Assembly (NCBI GenBank): GCA_036925085.1
Contig: JAUPFP010000165.1
Location: forward strand, 55,788 to 119,787
DNA from: Brachycybe producta
Lineage: Eukaryota; Arthropoda; Diplopoda; Playtdesmida; Andrognathidae
Length of the DNA: 64,000 nt
Reading direction: 5' to 3'
Within the stretch, counting starts at the first letter, position 1, and every line of letters begins with the position of its first letter. Position numbers and translations under genes: made by a program. Under the pieces are notes generated by a model. The model was given only the letters and a program-made list of their open reading frames with translations. It had not been told where the DNA came from and ran no database searches. Shown here one piece after another: positions 29,742 to 40,555 of this stretch.

Positions 29742-30080
29742 GGGGGAGAAAAAATATGTAAACATAAAGAGTTACGATTGGTAACCGAGAACATCGTGAA
29801 AAAAAAAAGAAATTCACCCAAAAATGGGCAGAATGTAGAGAAATGTAAAGACCAGCGTCAATATACGAGTCACCCACAACCCAAAGTCGATCTTGTGGTT
29901 CGAAATGTGAGCCTAAATAAAAACAAAAACAACTTTATATCGTTAAACACACATATTGTCGAATATGCAAATGAAGTACCAAATTTTTTTTTGTTTTTGA
30001 TAATTGTAAGACGATTTTATCGATTTTTAACTCAATTTGAAATGAAAACCAAAAGGTCGCGACCATAAAAATTACCTTAA

Positions 30081-30415
30081 GAATGCAAGATAATTTATTT
30101 AGTCCGTGTAGCATTAGATGGCGCCACTAGCCCTTCCATAGAAATGTAATGACACCTCCTCAACTCTTAACTCACCTTCTTCCTTTTTATCACGTGGCAA
30201 ACTTTTAATTTTTGTCACTATTTCAACACGTGCTCTCTTCACTTATATTACGTTCTCGGTACGTTTGTCCACGTGCTGATAATTAAGGTTGCTTTGCACG
30301 CTTTTACAGCTAAAAGGCATTTTATTTCAACTAATTGGTAGTTTGCCACCCTATGGAGGTTGCAGGCGCCATCTATCTTGCATTTACACAAGTATTTTTT
30401 TATAGAGCCCTCTTC
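30081..30415 (+). mobile_element. TTAA MITE, family F
   Basis: Second full copy of the 3230-3573 family, from GAATGCAAGATAATTTATTT to TATAGAGCCCTCTTC. TTAA lies on both sides (30077-30080, 30416-30419). Confidence 0.75.
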
Positions 30416-30599
30416 TTAATTTAACATTCTAAACGTAAAAACTAGCTTTGCAGCATTTTCAAGTTCCCAAATGGTTTCCCTCAAGACCCACTGTTTAGGC
30501 TGAAGCTGAAAGCAAACAGATTACTATTACTGTTTTAAATATCTATGCGTCCCCTTAATTACTTCCACAATAAAAACAACACCAAAAAATACTATTAAG

Positions 30600-31115
30600 T
30601 TCTAGTTTCTAAACGACTTTCTAGTTTGTCGTTATTTTGCTTTTGAAATTGCAAAATGAAAATGTCTAAAGTGATTAATTTACTCTTTTAGTTACTAAAA
30701 CACTTTAACAATTTTGCAATAACTAGAGTTGGATTCAGTTGTTGTTCTTTTCATTTGCATATTTTGCAACGGTTTAAGAACAGCTGTTTTTCGAACATCG
30801 ATTAATCTGTCATTCAGAAGCAAAAAAGAACCACTAGAAAGTGTCTAGAAACTAGAAGGCTAACTCAATCATTTAAAAACTTGAAGGTGTTGCATCTGTT
30901 TGGTGGTGTAATTGTCCATTTCGCATTTTTCATCAGGTGCCAATCTATGTGCATTTTGCAAAAATATCGTCTGCTAATCGTCGTCTGCTTAATTTGAGTC
31001 ATTTTGTCAAACTAACATAAAAATGCTTATTTTGAAAAATATCACAACATGGAAATATCCTTAAGTGATTCAATCTACCCTTCTAGTTTCTAAAACACTT
31101 CCAAGTTTAACTTCA
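30600..31115. mobile_element. Family E cluster
   Basis: Several overlapping family E arms: CTAGTTTCTAAACGACTTTC (30601), AGAAACTAGAAGGCTAACTC (about 30848), and ATGGAAATATCCTTAAGTGA...CTTCTAGTTTCTAAAACAC (31050-31107). A GTCCATTTCGCATTTTTCA...GTGCATTTTGC segment inside matches the hairpin at 35100-35200. Confidence 0.55.
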
Positions 31116-31421
31116 TTTTGCACCTGAAAGACAGAATAATCAAGAGTTCGAGAAGCGTTTACACTTTAAAAAGAACCTTAAAACACATTTGTTGCTATTA
31201 GTAATTCGTTTCTGCGTTTTGAGACACTTGAGAGAAAGAAAAAAAACAGTATTCTATCGATCAGCAGCCGCTAGCCTCCAATGCAAAGTTGCAGAGTCGT
31301 TATGTACGTTGCGCCAAAGGCGCGAAAGCTGTTCAATCTCCCTGCATAGAGAATAAGCGGTTGCTAATCGCCAAAATTTCAAGAAGAAACGAAAAATCAT
31401 GCTGGTTATTTCATAAATTAC

Positions 31422-31499
31422 CATCAAAGTTGCAACACCTTTCGGTTGAGATTGAGCATCAGAACGATTATCCTCGTTTTCAGTCCTACTGTCGCTCAT
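31422..31499 (-). other. Possible first coding exon (weak)
   Basis: The ATG at 31499-31497, in a good context (GAAAATGAG), opens MSDSRTENEDNRSDAQSQPKG. A plausible donor (ATG|GTAATT) follows the exon at 31421-31420. Codon use is mixed. A (TG)n tract lies just upstream. There is no supporting second exon. Confidence 0.22.
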
Positions 31500-31535
31500 T
31501 TTCGTATGTGTGTGTGTGTGTGTGTTAAAAAACAC

Positions 31536-33000
31536 CTTTTATAACCTAAAATAAGACTATAAAAACGACCAGGTTTGCAATTAATTATGTTAATAAGAAA
31601 TAACAATGTAATAGGATCAAAATCTAAACGAGAGAATCAATGAGAATTCCCGTTTCAACGAAGAAAACTCAACTTAAGAATGTTTAAATTACAACAAAAC
31701 AGCTATTTTAACTTCGAATATAACTTGCAGTACATAATTAACTACATCAGTTATCTATTCTTTTAAGAAATAAACGAAAAAACAACGAAAATACTCACGA
31801 GAACGTCCAATAAACACGACGAAATTGAATAAAACCTTGACCGGAAGAGATCTTATCGAATATCGATACTCATCATTTATATATCGATTTTTAAAAAAAT
31901 TCAGCCGAAATGCTGCAAGTACTCTTGTTATATCGACGTTACGTCAGATGGCATTGAGTAAATTAATTAAATAATATTATTACTTTCTACAGCAATGCAT
32001 TTTTGTCACAGCATTAGTAATTTTGTATATTAATTTCAGCTAAGATTAAATCACATAGACAACATTGGCTTATATACCTAAATGTTTTGAAGCATAAACG
32101 TTGTTTCTTAGAGAGAAAAATTCAGGTGTACGAAAATGGTGAGTTAGCATATTTTAACAGGAAAAAAACGCCATATTAGGCAACCATCTTACCCAAATTA
32201 TGCTTCAATCCATATACATCTACGTCAATATGTTATCAATAATATGACAGTCGCTGTCTTCCTTGGTTGAAGTATTGAAGCACAGATTGCGACATAAGAA
32301 TCATAAGTGTTAAAGCGTGAATAGGGAACGAATGCACATGGTGCTTTTACATTTTCAGTCTATGTTAGGCGCCATCATTGTACGCACCGACTAGTTTCAA
32401 TAAAATGACGCATACAGTATTTTTCATTACGGACGTTCCAATTAGATATTATACAGTATTGATAATTTTAAATGCAAAATACATCGATATATTTTACGGC
32501 TTCTTATGGTTTACGGACACGATGGATTTATACTTACTGGGGAATAACAATCTTTGTTTAATTCTAATGAAATATTTAAAAATCAATATTAATAATTAAT
32601 AATTATAAAAAATTCATATTAATAAAACATCTCTACTAATTTTTATAAACATTTTTATTAGAGCTATTTGCTGCTCAATTATGACTTACATCAGATAATA
32701 TTGTTAACAAACACTAGATTTTCACAAATATGTAGCAGACAAACCCTGATTAAAAATGACGGAAGCCTCCATTGGATATCATGTATTATTGCCCGGTACA
32801 TGATGGAGGGACGGACTGTTTTTGTGGTCAATTCCTTATGTAATAAGTAATTCCTGTATCGATTTATATCGATAGATACAAGAAGTTCGTAGTTGATCAA
32901 ATAATGGCCCGCGAGTCAATCTCCCTAACAAATGAGGTCGAGCACCGCCTAAGCCAATAGAATAAGATGATGCGGATTAATACCCTCTATGATCATTACA
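31536..33000. other. No gene or element recognised
   Basis: AT-rich sequence without TIRs or tandem arrays that I can place. Two short frames at 32378 and 32668 lack any supporting signal. Confidence 0.45.
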
Positions 33001-33112
33001 TAGCCTCAAATACACCTAGGCCTGATCACGCACTCATAGTCATTATGTTGAACCACTTAACACAATGTCTATGAGTACATAGCCTGGCCTGAGGGTATTT
33101 GAGGCTATTTTG
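33001..33112. repeat. Inverted repeat with ATAGCCTCAAATAC ends
   Basis: Left ATAGCCTCAAATACACCTAGGCCTG pairs with right CTGGCCTGAGGGTATTTGAGGCTAT. The centre has ACTCATAG...ACA and TGT...CTATGAGT. It is a small foldback element. Confidence 0.6.
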
Positions 33113-33296
33113 TGACAAACGTTGAGATTTCCAAACGTAGCCATTGCAAAGTTATATAAAATTGTGTATGTAATAACTTACTAATAAGATATTTGAGCCT
33201 GCAATGTTTTACATTACCTAAACTAGAGGGCGCTCGATCTCATCAAATTCTTAGCTTAAAAATACACACACAATGTATTTTTCGATGCAACATTAA

Positions 33297-33864
33297 GGTG
33301 GCTTTATAGATATTTATTTTCCTTTTGTCCCACTGGCCGGCGCCACTGCAGTGGCTAATGCTAAGCTCCATAGACGTTTTTTGCCCAATTTAGACAATAA
33401 AACTTAAAGCGAACGTTGTTTACAAACAACATTTATATACATGTATAAAAAAATGCAACTTGTTTTAAAAACTAAAATGGTAAAATTTATGTTAAAAGTT
33501 TTTTCATGGCAATATTTTAAAAAATACACATTTTAAAGCAGTTTGATTAATAACCCGTTTTTTGGATTTTCCATTGACATTTCATGAAAACTAATTTCGT
33601 CCTTTTTCAAACTGTCATTAAAAAGTTTATTTTGAAAGATATCATCATGAAAAAAAACTTTTAGCATTATCACCGACTATTCTAGTTTCTAAAACACTTT
33701 GAATTTTTTCATAATTTTTTTTTCCTGAAAAACGTTCCCTTGAAAAATATAAACTTTCTCCAAACCGCAAGGTGGGGGGGGGAGACCTCCTATAGAATAG
33801 AATAGCCAGTGTAGGAGTGCCAATCTGGAGGGACAAAAACAAAATAAATATCTATAAAGCCACC
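33297..33864. mobile_element. TTAA-type element, family G, carrying a family E insert
   Basis: The left end GGTGGCTTTATAGATATTTA is mirrored by TAAATATCTATAAAGCCACC. TTAA precedes it and GTAA (one change) follows. Within it, 33450-33710 contains family E-like arms (AAAAAGTTTATTTTGAAAGA, CTAGTTTCTAAAACAC). The right half recurs at about 55835-55967. Confidence 0.75.
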
Positions 33865-34062
33865 GTAATGACTCTTTAGTTAAAGGTAAAGCTAAACTCC
33901 TCGACTTTTACATGAAACTTCCTATCTAAAGTTGATGAGTTTAGCACTAACTTTGACTTACCAACCCTAAATCACTTCCAATGGCTTCGTGTTTATGTTC
34001 TTTGTAGAATTCATTTTATAATAGAAATGTTTATTTTTGGAATGAGTGTGAGATTTCAATGG

Positions 34063-34063
34063 G

Positions 34064-34104
<41 letters not shown>

Positions 34105-34121
34105 CCTCTCTCTCTCTATTG
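34063..34121 (+). repeat. (CT)n microsatellite
   Basis: CT run interrupted by CCCTCCCTC. Confidence 0.92.
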
Positions 34122-34379
34122 CATAACAATAATATAATAATAACAATGTTATTTTGAATATTGTTATAGCGGATATTAAATTATATTCTGAGAAAATATA
34201 TGAAATTGTGTGTTAAATGTGGGTGGTTTTATTTATACCATTTAAGTGTCTTGAACTTTTTTTTTTCTGAATACACCACGTAATATTATATGAGAAACCT
34301 AATTAATGTTTAACAAGAAATTGATATGGTACTGTATTATGTATTACAAGGTGTGTCACAATAAAAGGGAATTTAGGAT

Positions 34380-34590
34380 TACTTTGCATCTAAAAGGCGC
34401 GTTTAAATCAAGCTCGCGAACCGTTCTAGAACAGTTCGCGAACAGAAACAGAACCAGGTTTAGACAGGAGCTCGCGAACAGCTCTAAAACTGCTCGCGAA
34501 CCGGTACAGAGTTCGCTCTTTAGGCTTTACATCAAAAGGTTTGTTCTCGAACATCTGCTGAACAGAGAACCCGGGTCTAGATGCGAGTGA
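34380..34590. mobile_element. Foldback element with GAACAGTTCGCGAAC motifs
   Basis: Dense GCTCGCGAAC / GTTCGCGA inverted motifs. GTAAAG, TTCGCTCTT and CATCAAAGGTTT blocks and an AACCCGGGTCTAGATG end are shared with the element at 48715-48970, which reads CATCTAGACCGGGTTC at its start. Confidence 0.55.
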
Positions 34591-34792
34591 GTTACATAAT
34601 TCGGCGTTTGTTCCATTTTTTAGTCATTCGAATTTCGCATTATATTAAGTTATATTGCAAACATTGCGCGCATATGTCGCATATTTTCATCAATTAAGCT
34701 TTTGCACAAAGTTTAAGGCGAAAATATGTTAGAAGTGTATGCATCGTGTGGAACCAGTTTTTATATTAGAGAGGTACAATAAAGATGTCAGC

Positions 34793-35090
34793 AGTGATTG
34801 CCGCACTCCAAGGTGCATATGTGTTAGCAGTGATTGCCGCTCTTCAGGATCTATACATATGTTAGCAGTGATTGCCACACTCTAGGGTGTATACATATGT
34901 TGGCAGTGATTGCCGCATTCCAGGGTGTATATTTGTTAGCAGTGATTGCCTTACTTCAGGGTGTAAACATATGTTGGCAGTGATTGCCGCATTCCAGGGT
35001 GTATATATGTTAGCAGTGATTGCCGCATTCCAGGGTGTATATATGTTAGCAGTGATTGCCGCACTTCAGGATGTACATATCGCATCCATT
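34793..35090 (+). repeat. 36-bp tandem repeat, about 8 units
   Basis: The unit reads GCAGTGATTGCCGCATTCCA then GGGTGTATATATGTTA. Eight units with lengths of about 33-38 bp are seen; units six and seven are identical. A ninth, displaced unit follows at 35224-35256 after an intervening hairpin. Confidence 0.9.
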
Positions 35091-35097
35091 TGGCGTA

Positions 35098-35215
35098 ATT
35101 GTCCATTACACGAAATGTATGTCCATTTGGCGTTTTTCCTCAGAGCCTATTTATGTTCATTTTGCAAAATGAACATACATTTCGTGTAATGAACAAGTAC
35201 GCCAATTGAAAGCGA
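35098..35215. repeat. Hairpin interrupting the 36-bp array
   Basis: GGCGTAATTGTCCATTACAC...GAAATGTATG is complementary to CATACATTTCGTGTAATG...TACGCC, and GTTCATTTTGCAAAATGAAC is a perfect central palindrome. It matches a segment at about 30918-30960. Confidence 0.7.
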
Positions 35216-35386
35216 CATATATATGTTAGCAGTTATTGCCCCACTTCAGGGTGTATCCGTACCTCCACACCAACTTTTTGATTCGCAAATCGTTCAAAAT
35301 AAACGCAGATAAAGAAAAAAATGTCATAAATCTCTCATTAGAAAAATCTTATTTAACTATATTTTTACAACTCTAATACCTTGTAC

Positions 35387-35680
35387 AAACATGAGTTAAA
35401 TGAATTCAAATTAAATGTGTTTAGGGAAATTATACAGAATCCTGTTAAGGACATGAACACCAAATAAAAATTGACTTTATTAATTAATATTTTAAATTGA
35501 AATATTAAATCAATATTTTGTCTCAATAGTTTATATTATTATATTTAAGTATTAACTCAATATTTTCAGATAATTAACCTGAATAAATTCAATTCGATTG
35601 AATTTGTTTGCCCTTCACAGGGCTCTGTAGAACACATTTATTATTTAAATGCATTTAAATTATCACGTGTGTACTAGGTA
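35387..35680 (+). mobile_element. Harbinger-like MITE (family D), complete solo copy
   Basis: TIRs TACCTTGTACA and TGTGTACTAGGTA are flanked by exact TAA on both sides (35384-35386, 35681-35683). It is 294 bp, with no frame. A TWA 3-bp duplication is the hallmark of PIF/Harbinger elements. Confidence 0.85.
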
Positions 35681-35831
35681 TAACCCTAAAGTCCCCGCCC
35701 ACCCACAAATATACAAACCAAAAGTAAAAACAACAAATGTTTTATACAAGAAGATTGTGAATTGAAAAAGAGCAAATTTTCCACAACTTCTGAAGGAGTA
35801 ATGCTGTTACATTGGTGTTGATATGACGTGC

Positions 35832-35836
<5 letters not shown>

Positions 35837-35897
<61 letters not shown>
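35837..35897 (+). repeat. (TA)n microsatellite
   Basis: Uninterrupted AT dinucleotide run of about 60 bp. A (TG)n run follows at about 36068-36089. Confidence 0.93.
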
Positions 35898-35899
<2 letters not shown>

Positions 35900-36566
35900 T
35901 GATGTCACTGCCGCAATCTCCCACAGAAGTTAATATAATTAACTTAAGACCCATTAATGCACAAACCTTGTACCATAAGTTGTGCATGTGACGTAAACAA
36001 TTGCAATGATTTAACGACAAAACATACAAACATGTAAGAAGAGTATTTAGTAAGCCCACCTACCTATGTGTGTGTGTGTGTGTGTGTGTTATTTACAACC
36101 AATCAATCCATCAGTAGATTTTTAAACAGATAATTTGGACACTCAAAAGTACCATACTTCCCCTTTTATAGGTCACATTACAAAGTGGTTCAAAAGTTGA
36201 AAGAAATCTTCTTTCGAAGAAACTTTAAAAAAAAAATTAAAGCTTATTTCAAATTAGAAGAATAACCCGCCAATATTTAAAAAAAACGTTGCTTAAATTA
36301 AAGTTAAGCTTAAACCACAATGCAAAACAATGTTCTCTACAGTAAATCTTTGAAGAGTTTTTAAGTTTAGCTTTGAGAAGTGGTTTCAAAAGTGGTTGAA
36401 CAGGTTTTTCTATGTAAGAACACCTGCTCAGAGGGTTCAAAAGTGCTAAATTTTCTTAAAATTCTCTTTTGCAAATATTAGATAAGATGGGTTCAAAGTG
36501 TAAACGCCACCTAAAACTCTGGTTATTTCTGCCTTTTAGGTGCAAAATAAAGAAAAAACGTAAATA

Positions 36567-36735
36567 TGGTTTAGAAACTAGAAAGGCAGCTCAATCACTT
36601 AAGTGTATTTTCGTGTTCACATCTTTCAAAATAAACTTTGAAAATGACCCAATTTCAATAAAAAGTTTATTTTGAAAGACGTGAACACGAAAATATCCTT
36701 AAGTGATTGAGCTACCTTTCTAGTTTGTAAATCGC
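36567..36735. mobile_element. Family E MITE, well-preserved palindrome
   Basis: TTTAGAAACTAGAAAGGCAG...TCAATCACTTAAGTGTATTT pairs with AAATATCCTTAAGTGATTGA...CTTTCTAGTTTGTAA over about 75 bp per arm. The loop is an AAAATGACCCAATTTC segment. Confidence 0.8.
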
Positions 36736-36946
36736 TTACTAGTTTTTCTTAATTTTGCTCCTAAAAAAACACAATAATAAGTGTTCGAAAATCAGCTGTT
36801 CATAAACCATTATTAGAATCTGGAATAAAATTCTGAAAATTTCATAAATAATTTCTAAGGAAAAAAAGAATTCTAACTTTTTGCAATCGGAAGAGGCTGT
36901 TGAAAGGCTAGAATTATTCTAATAGCAAATTCAGTTCTTTTAGAAT

Positions 36947-37504
36947 TAAAACAGCTGAATTAGTTGTCGGTTAACTAACTAGCCTCTAGCCTCTAACCAG
37001 CCTCTTTGATTTCAAAAAGCATAATTCTTTCAGCCTTAGTTATAGCTATTAAAATTTACGATTAAAAAAATATGCAAACGAGAAAGAACAATTTAATATA
37101 ATTCTAATTATTCTGCATTTTAAAAGCAACAATAAGAAAAAAAATCGAAAAAGTGTTTTGAAAAAAATAGAAGAGTAAACTTAAAACTAATCATTTAAAT
37201 GGCCATTGGTTATTTTGAACTGACATTAAGCCCTTCCAGTTTATAAAACACTTTTTTTTACAAAAAATTAACATAAATATTTAACATAATTCTGATTATT
37301 CCGAATTATGTTAAATTGTACTCTCTCCAGTTTGCATATTTTGCTGTTGGCTCTTTATAAAAGTACCTTATATTTATTTTGAATTTTACATAAATTTTAA
37401 TAGCTATAACTAAGGCTGAAAGAATTATGCTTTTTTTAAATCTGAGAGGCTGGTTAGAGGCTAGAGACTAGAGTTAACCGACAACTAATTCAGCTGTTTT
37501 AATT
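36947..37504. mobile_element. Long palindromic element with AACAGCTGAATTAGTTGTCG ends
   Basis: Left arm about 36947-37065 and right arm about 37385-37504 are inverted copies, sharing AACTAATTCAGCTG, GGCTGGTTAGAGGCTAG and AGCTATAACTAAGGCTGAAA. A related shorter piece with GGCTGGTTAGAGGCTAGA lies at 42340-42420. The middle is AT-rich with no frame. Confidence 0.75.
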
Positions 37505-37966
37505 TTTAAAAAAAATGAGAAAGTTTATCGATTTTTGTTTTGAATGTAAATTGTTTAAAAAAATTTAAAAAAAACGCGATGCTTCTTTTGAACCACTCTG
37601 TACAGATAATCCCTTTACCAAAATTTATCAATAAATGAAATTTTACATAAATTTCGTTCTGGCAATTTGGCATTTACATTAAAATTAAGCCAGGAAATCA
37701 TTTTCAGTATTTAAAAAAAAACTGCTCAGAGGAAACTTTGTCAGAATATCAAAAAAACCTAACAAAATAAATAAAAATCTTCAAAGAAAAGCAATTAATT
37801 TGATTTGCTGCTTTTTTTTTCTGTTCACATTTCAAGAAAAAAAATAACTATTTGTGTTTGTAAACAATACAAAATTGCATAAATAAATATGAAATCAATC
37901 TAATAAATTATGAGTTGCTCCCGTGGATAAAAAAAAAAAGGTGTGTTCCCTTTCGGTCGAAATTTT
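37505..37966. other. No gene seen
   Basis: Very AT-rich with homopolymer runs; nothing assignable. Confidence 0.55.
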
Positions 37967-38200
37967 TTCGGTCGACAAGCCTCAGGGATTGGATTGGAGG
38001 CTAACAGTGACGTCAATAAAAAGTAATAGGGAGCGGTGGTTAGGTTCGGTTCGGTTTGGTTTGGTTAAGATAGGGGTTAGGTTAGGTTAGGGAGAAAGGG
38101 TTATATTTTTTTTGGTAGCGCTTTCATTCACCACTCCCTATTACTTTTTATTGACGTCACTGTTAGCCTCCAATCCAATCCCTGAGGCTTGTCGACCGAA
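37967..38200. mobile_element. 72-bp inverted repeat with TTAGG-like loop
   Basis: Arms 37967-38038 and 38129-38200 differ at a single position over 72 bp (GAGCGGTG versus CACCACTC). They contain TCGACAAGCCTCAGG and GTGACGTCAATAAAAAGTAA. The 90-bp loop starts with a pentamer array at 38039-38092. Confidence 0.85.
38039..38092 (+). repeat. Degenerate (TTAGG)n interstitial telomere-like array
   Basis: Reads as pentamers TTAGG TTCGG TTCGG TTTGG TTTGG TTAAG, then a slipped unit, then three exact TTAGG. TTAGG is the ancestral arthropod telomere repeat. The array is short and internal, so it is not a chromosome end. Confidence 0.5.
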
Positions 38201-38289
38201 AGAGATGCCGATAAAAAAAACTAATTTCATTATTTATTCGAAAATTAATAACTGAGGTCACAGAAAGTTAGCAGGGGACCTACTAGAAA

Positions 38290-38790
38290 TTCACTAAGGC
38301 TCAGATTCATGAAGAAAACAAGGCGTTTTTGCACGTACAACTTGAACACTTCAACAGGTGTTTCAATTTCTATGTTTGAACCCTGTTTGAGAGTTCAAGT
38401 TGAAGTTCAAGTGCTAATTCTCTTTCTTGAATTTGGAACTAGAGCAATTTTTTTTTAACTCAACACGAGTGTAGACTTTCTAAGAAATTCAAGAAGAAAA
38501 GTTAGCACTTGAAACATAACTTGAACCCTCTGAGGGTTCAAAGTTGAAGTTCGAGTGCTATGTGTCCTTCTTGAATTTGGGCCAAGGACACAAATAGAAC
38601 TCAACATAAGTATTTCTAAGAAATTCTAAAAGAAAAATTAACATTTGAAACTCAAGTGGAACCCTCTGATGGTTCAAGTTGAAGTTCAAGTGCTAAGTTT
38701 CCTTCTTGAATTTGGATCTATGGGTTTTCTGTATTTGAACCTTGATCCGAGAGTTCAATTGCTAAGTTTCCTTCTGGAATTTGAGCTCTA
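38290..38790. repeat. Degenerate repeats of a GTTCAAGTTGAAGTTCAAGTGC module
   Basis: GGTTCAA(A)GTTGAAGTTC(A/G)AGTGCTA followed by TTCCTTCTTGAATTTGG occurs at about 38390, 38525, 38660 and, partially, 38750. CCTCTGAGGGTTCAA and its near complement also occur, so the copies are partly inverted. Type unknown. Confidence 0.6.
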
Positions 38791-38890
38791 GAGTCAAGAC
38801 TACAATCGCCTCTAACCTATGTATTTTCGACGCAGGGTCATTCTGCCGCGCAAATCAGCGGTAACGTGGCGCGAACAAAGTTCTTCTGCG

Positions 38891-38925
38891 GTGGGAGCCG
38901 CTGCCGTCGTGGCAGCGGCTCCCAC
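38891..38925. repeat. GC-rich perfect 15-bp hairpin
   Basis: GTGGGAGCCGCTGCC and its exact complement around a 5-nt loop GTCGT. It stands out in an AT-rich setting and lies in the host element of the 19-bp array. Confidence 0.75.
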
Positions 38926-39050
38926 CTTTAGACTAACGTTGCAAAAAATACTTCCCGTTCGCTTCCGTAGTCTGCTACAATTGCATATTTTTTTGCTATT
39001 AAACGCTCATCCGTTTATACTTTTTTTCGCTACCACCACGTGTCACTGCT

Positions 39051-39256
39051 ACTGGTAGTTAGAAATAGGTGAAAACTTCAGTTGGCTCCGCCCTTGTTAT
39101 GACGACTGGCAACTTCTAATTGGCTGGTTATGTAGTCTGACGTTGAAAAGGGCGGAGCATGTGACGTCAGACTTCATAACCAACCAATTAGAAGTTGCCA
39201 GTCGTCATAACAAGGCCGGAGCCAACTGACGTTTTCATCTATTTCTAACTGCCTGT
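39051..39256. mobile_element. Family A MITE with exact 9-bp target duplication
   Basis: The left TIR is decayed (ACTGGTAGTTAGAAATAGG); the right ends CTAACTGCCTGT. GTCACTGCT lies on both sides (39042-39050 and 39257-39265). It forms the left border of the 19-bp minisatellite. Confidence 0.93.
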
Positions 39257-39265
39257 GTCACTGCT

Positions 39266-39692
39266 AGCCTCCACCTCTACCTCCAACCCTAGCCTCCACC
39301 TCTACCTCCAACCCTAGACTCCACCCCTAACCCTAGCCTACACATCTAATCCTAGCCTCCAGCTCCAACCCTAGCTAGCCGCCACCTCCAACCCTAGCCA
39401 TTACCTCCAACTCTAGTCGCCACCTCCAACTCTAGTCGCCACCTCCAACTCTAGTCGCCACCTCCAACCCTAGCGGCCACCTCCAACCCTAGCGGCCACC
39501 TCCAACCCTAGCGGCCACCTCCAACGCTAGCGGCCACCTCCAACGCTAGCGGCCACCTCCAACGCTAGCGGCCACCTCCAACGCTAGCGACCACCTCCAA
39601 CGCTAGCGACTACCTCCAACGCTAGCGACCACCTCCAACCCTAGCGACCACCTCCAACCCTAGTCGCCACCTCCAACCGTAGCCTCCACATC
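39266..39692 (+). repeat. 19-bp minisatellite, about 22 units
   Basis: Unit CTAGCGGCCACCTCCAACG with ordered variants: early units TAGCCTCCACCTCTACCTC..., middle units TAGTCGCCACCTCCAACTC, late units TAGCGGCC / TAGCGACC. The array sits between AGCCTCCAC and TCCAAACCTTGG of a dispersed element whose un-expanded form is at 26739-27025. Family A MITEs lie at both edges. Confidence 0.92.
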
Positions 39693-39701
39693 CAAACCTT
39701 G

Positions 39702-39906
39702 ACAGACAATTAGAAAATGGGATGAACAGAAGTTGGCTCCGCCCTTTTTATGACGACCGGCAACTTCTAATTAGTTTGTTGTGTGGTTCGACGTTAAAAA
39801 GAGCGGAGCATGTGACGTCAGACTACATAACCAACCAATTAGAAGTTACTTTCGTCATAACAAGGGCGGAGCCAATTTCTGTTCATCCCGTTTTCTAATT
39901 GCCTGT
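39702..39906. mobile_element. Family A MITE with exact 9-bp target duplication
   Basis: ACAGACAATTAGAAAATGGG to CGTTTTCTAATTGCCTGT. CAAACCTTG lies on both sides (39693-39701 and 39907-39915). All internal blocks are present. It forms the right border of the 19-bp array. Confidence 0.95.
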
Positions 39907-39915
39907 CAAACCTTG

Positions 39916-40378
39916 GCGTCGTCCCAGTTAGAATCGTCCCAAAAAATCGTCCTAATCCCAATTTCTATCCTGAAACAAATCCTAAAAAGCCCACATTAAT
40001 TTAATATTAGAAAAAGAAAACCCCACTAAAATGATAGATTTTAATTAATTATCAATCAAGCAGAGTGGTGCTTAACCAGAACAAAAACATGAAGAAAATC
40101 GTCATTTTTATATATTATGACAGACATTCAATGATCGAAATAAGTAATCAGAGATCTAATTCTCTAATGACCATTTTTGAAAATCGTTTTTTGTCACGAA
40201 AAGTCGATCAAATAAATTAATTTAAAAGTGTGAACCCTTACTTAAGTGACAAAGAGAACTAACTCTTCATCAAGTCACAACAGCAAGAGAGACATCAGAT
40301 TGGACAGCATTCATCATTAAGATAAAGAAGAACCCAGACTGACCACCGCCGCCGCCACCACCATCACCACCACAAAAA
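39916..40378. other. Tail of the minisatellite host element, then unassigned
   Basis: GGCGTCGTCCCAGTTAGAAT at 39914-39935 matches 26739-26775 in reverse. The rest is AT-rich with short (CCACCA)-like triplets near 40350. Confidence 0.45.
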
Positions 40379-40546
40379 GCAGGCATTTAGAAATCGGGAA
40401 GAACTTCAGTTGGCTCCGCCCTTGTTATGACGACCGGCAACTTCTAATTGGTTGGTTATGTTGTCATAACCAACCAATTAGAAGTTGCCGGTCGTCATAA
40501 TAAGGGCGGAGCCAACTGAAGTTCTTCCCGATTTCTAAATGCCTGT
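40379..40546. mobile_element. Family A MITE, short near-perfect palindrome, exact 9-bp duplication
   Basis: GCAGGCATTTAGAAATCGGG pairs with CCCGATTTCTAAATGCCTGT. The middle has collapsed so that the two CGGCAACTTCTAATTGGTTG arms face each other across a few bases. CCACAAAAA lies on both sides (40370-40378 and 40547-40555). Confidence 0.95.
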
Positions 40547-40555
40547 CCACAAAAA

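Noticed and set aside
38039-38092. Chromosome end
   Set aside because: The TTAGG-like array is only about 54 bp, degenerate and flanked on both sides by ordinary repeats.
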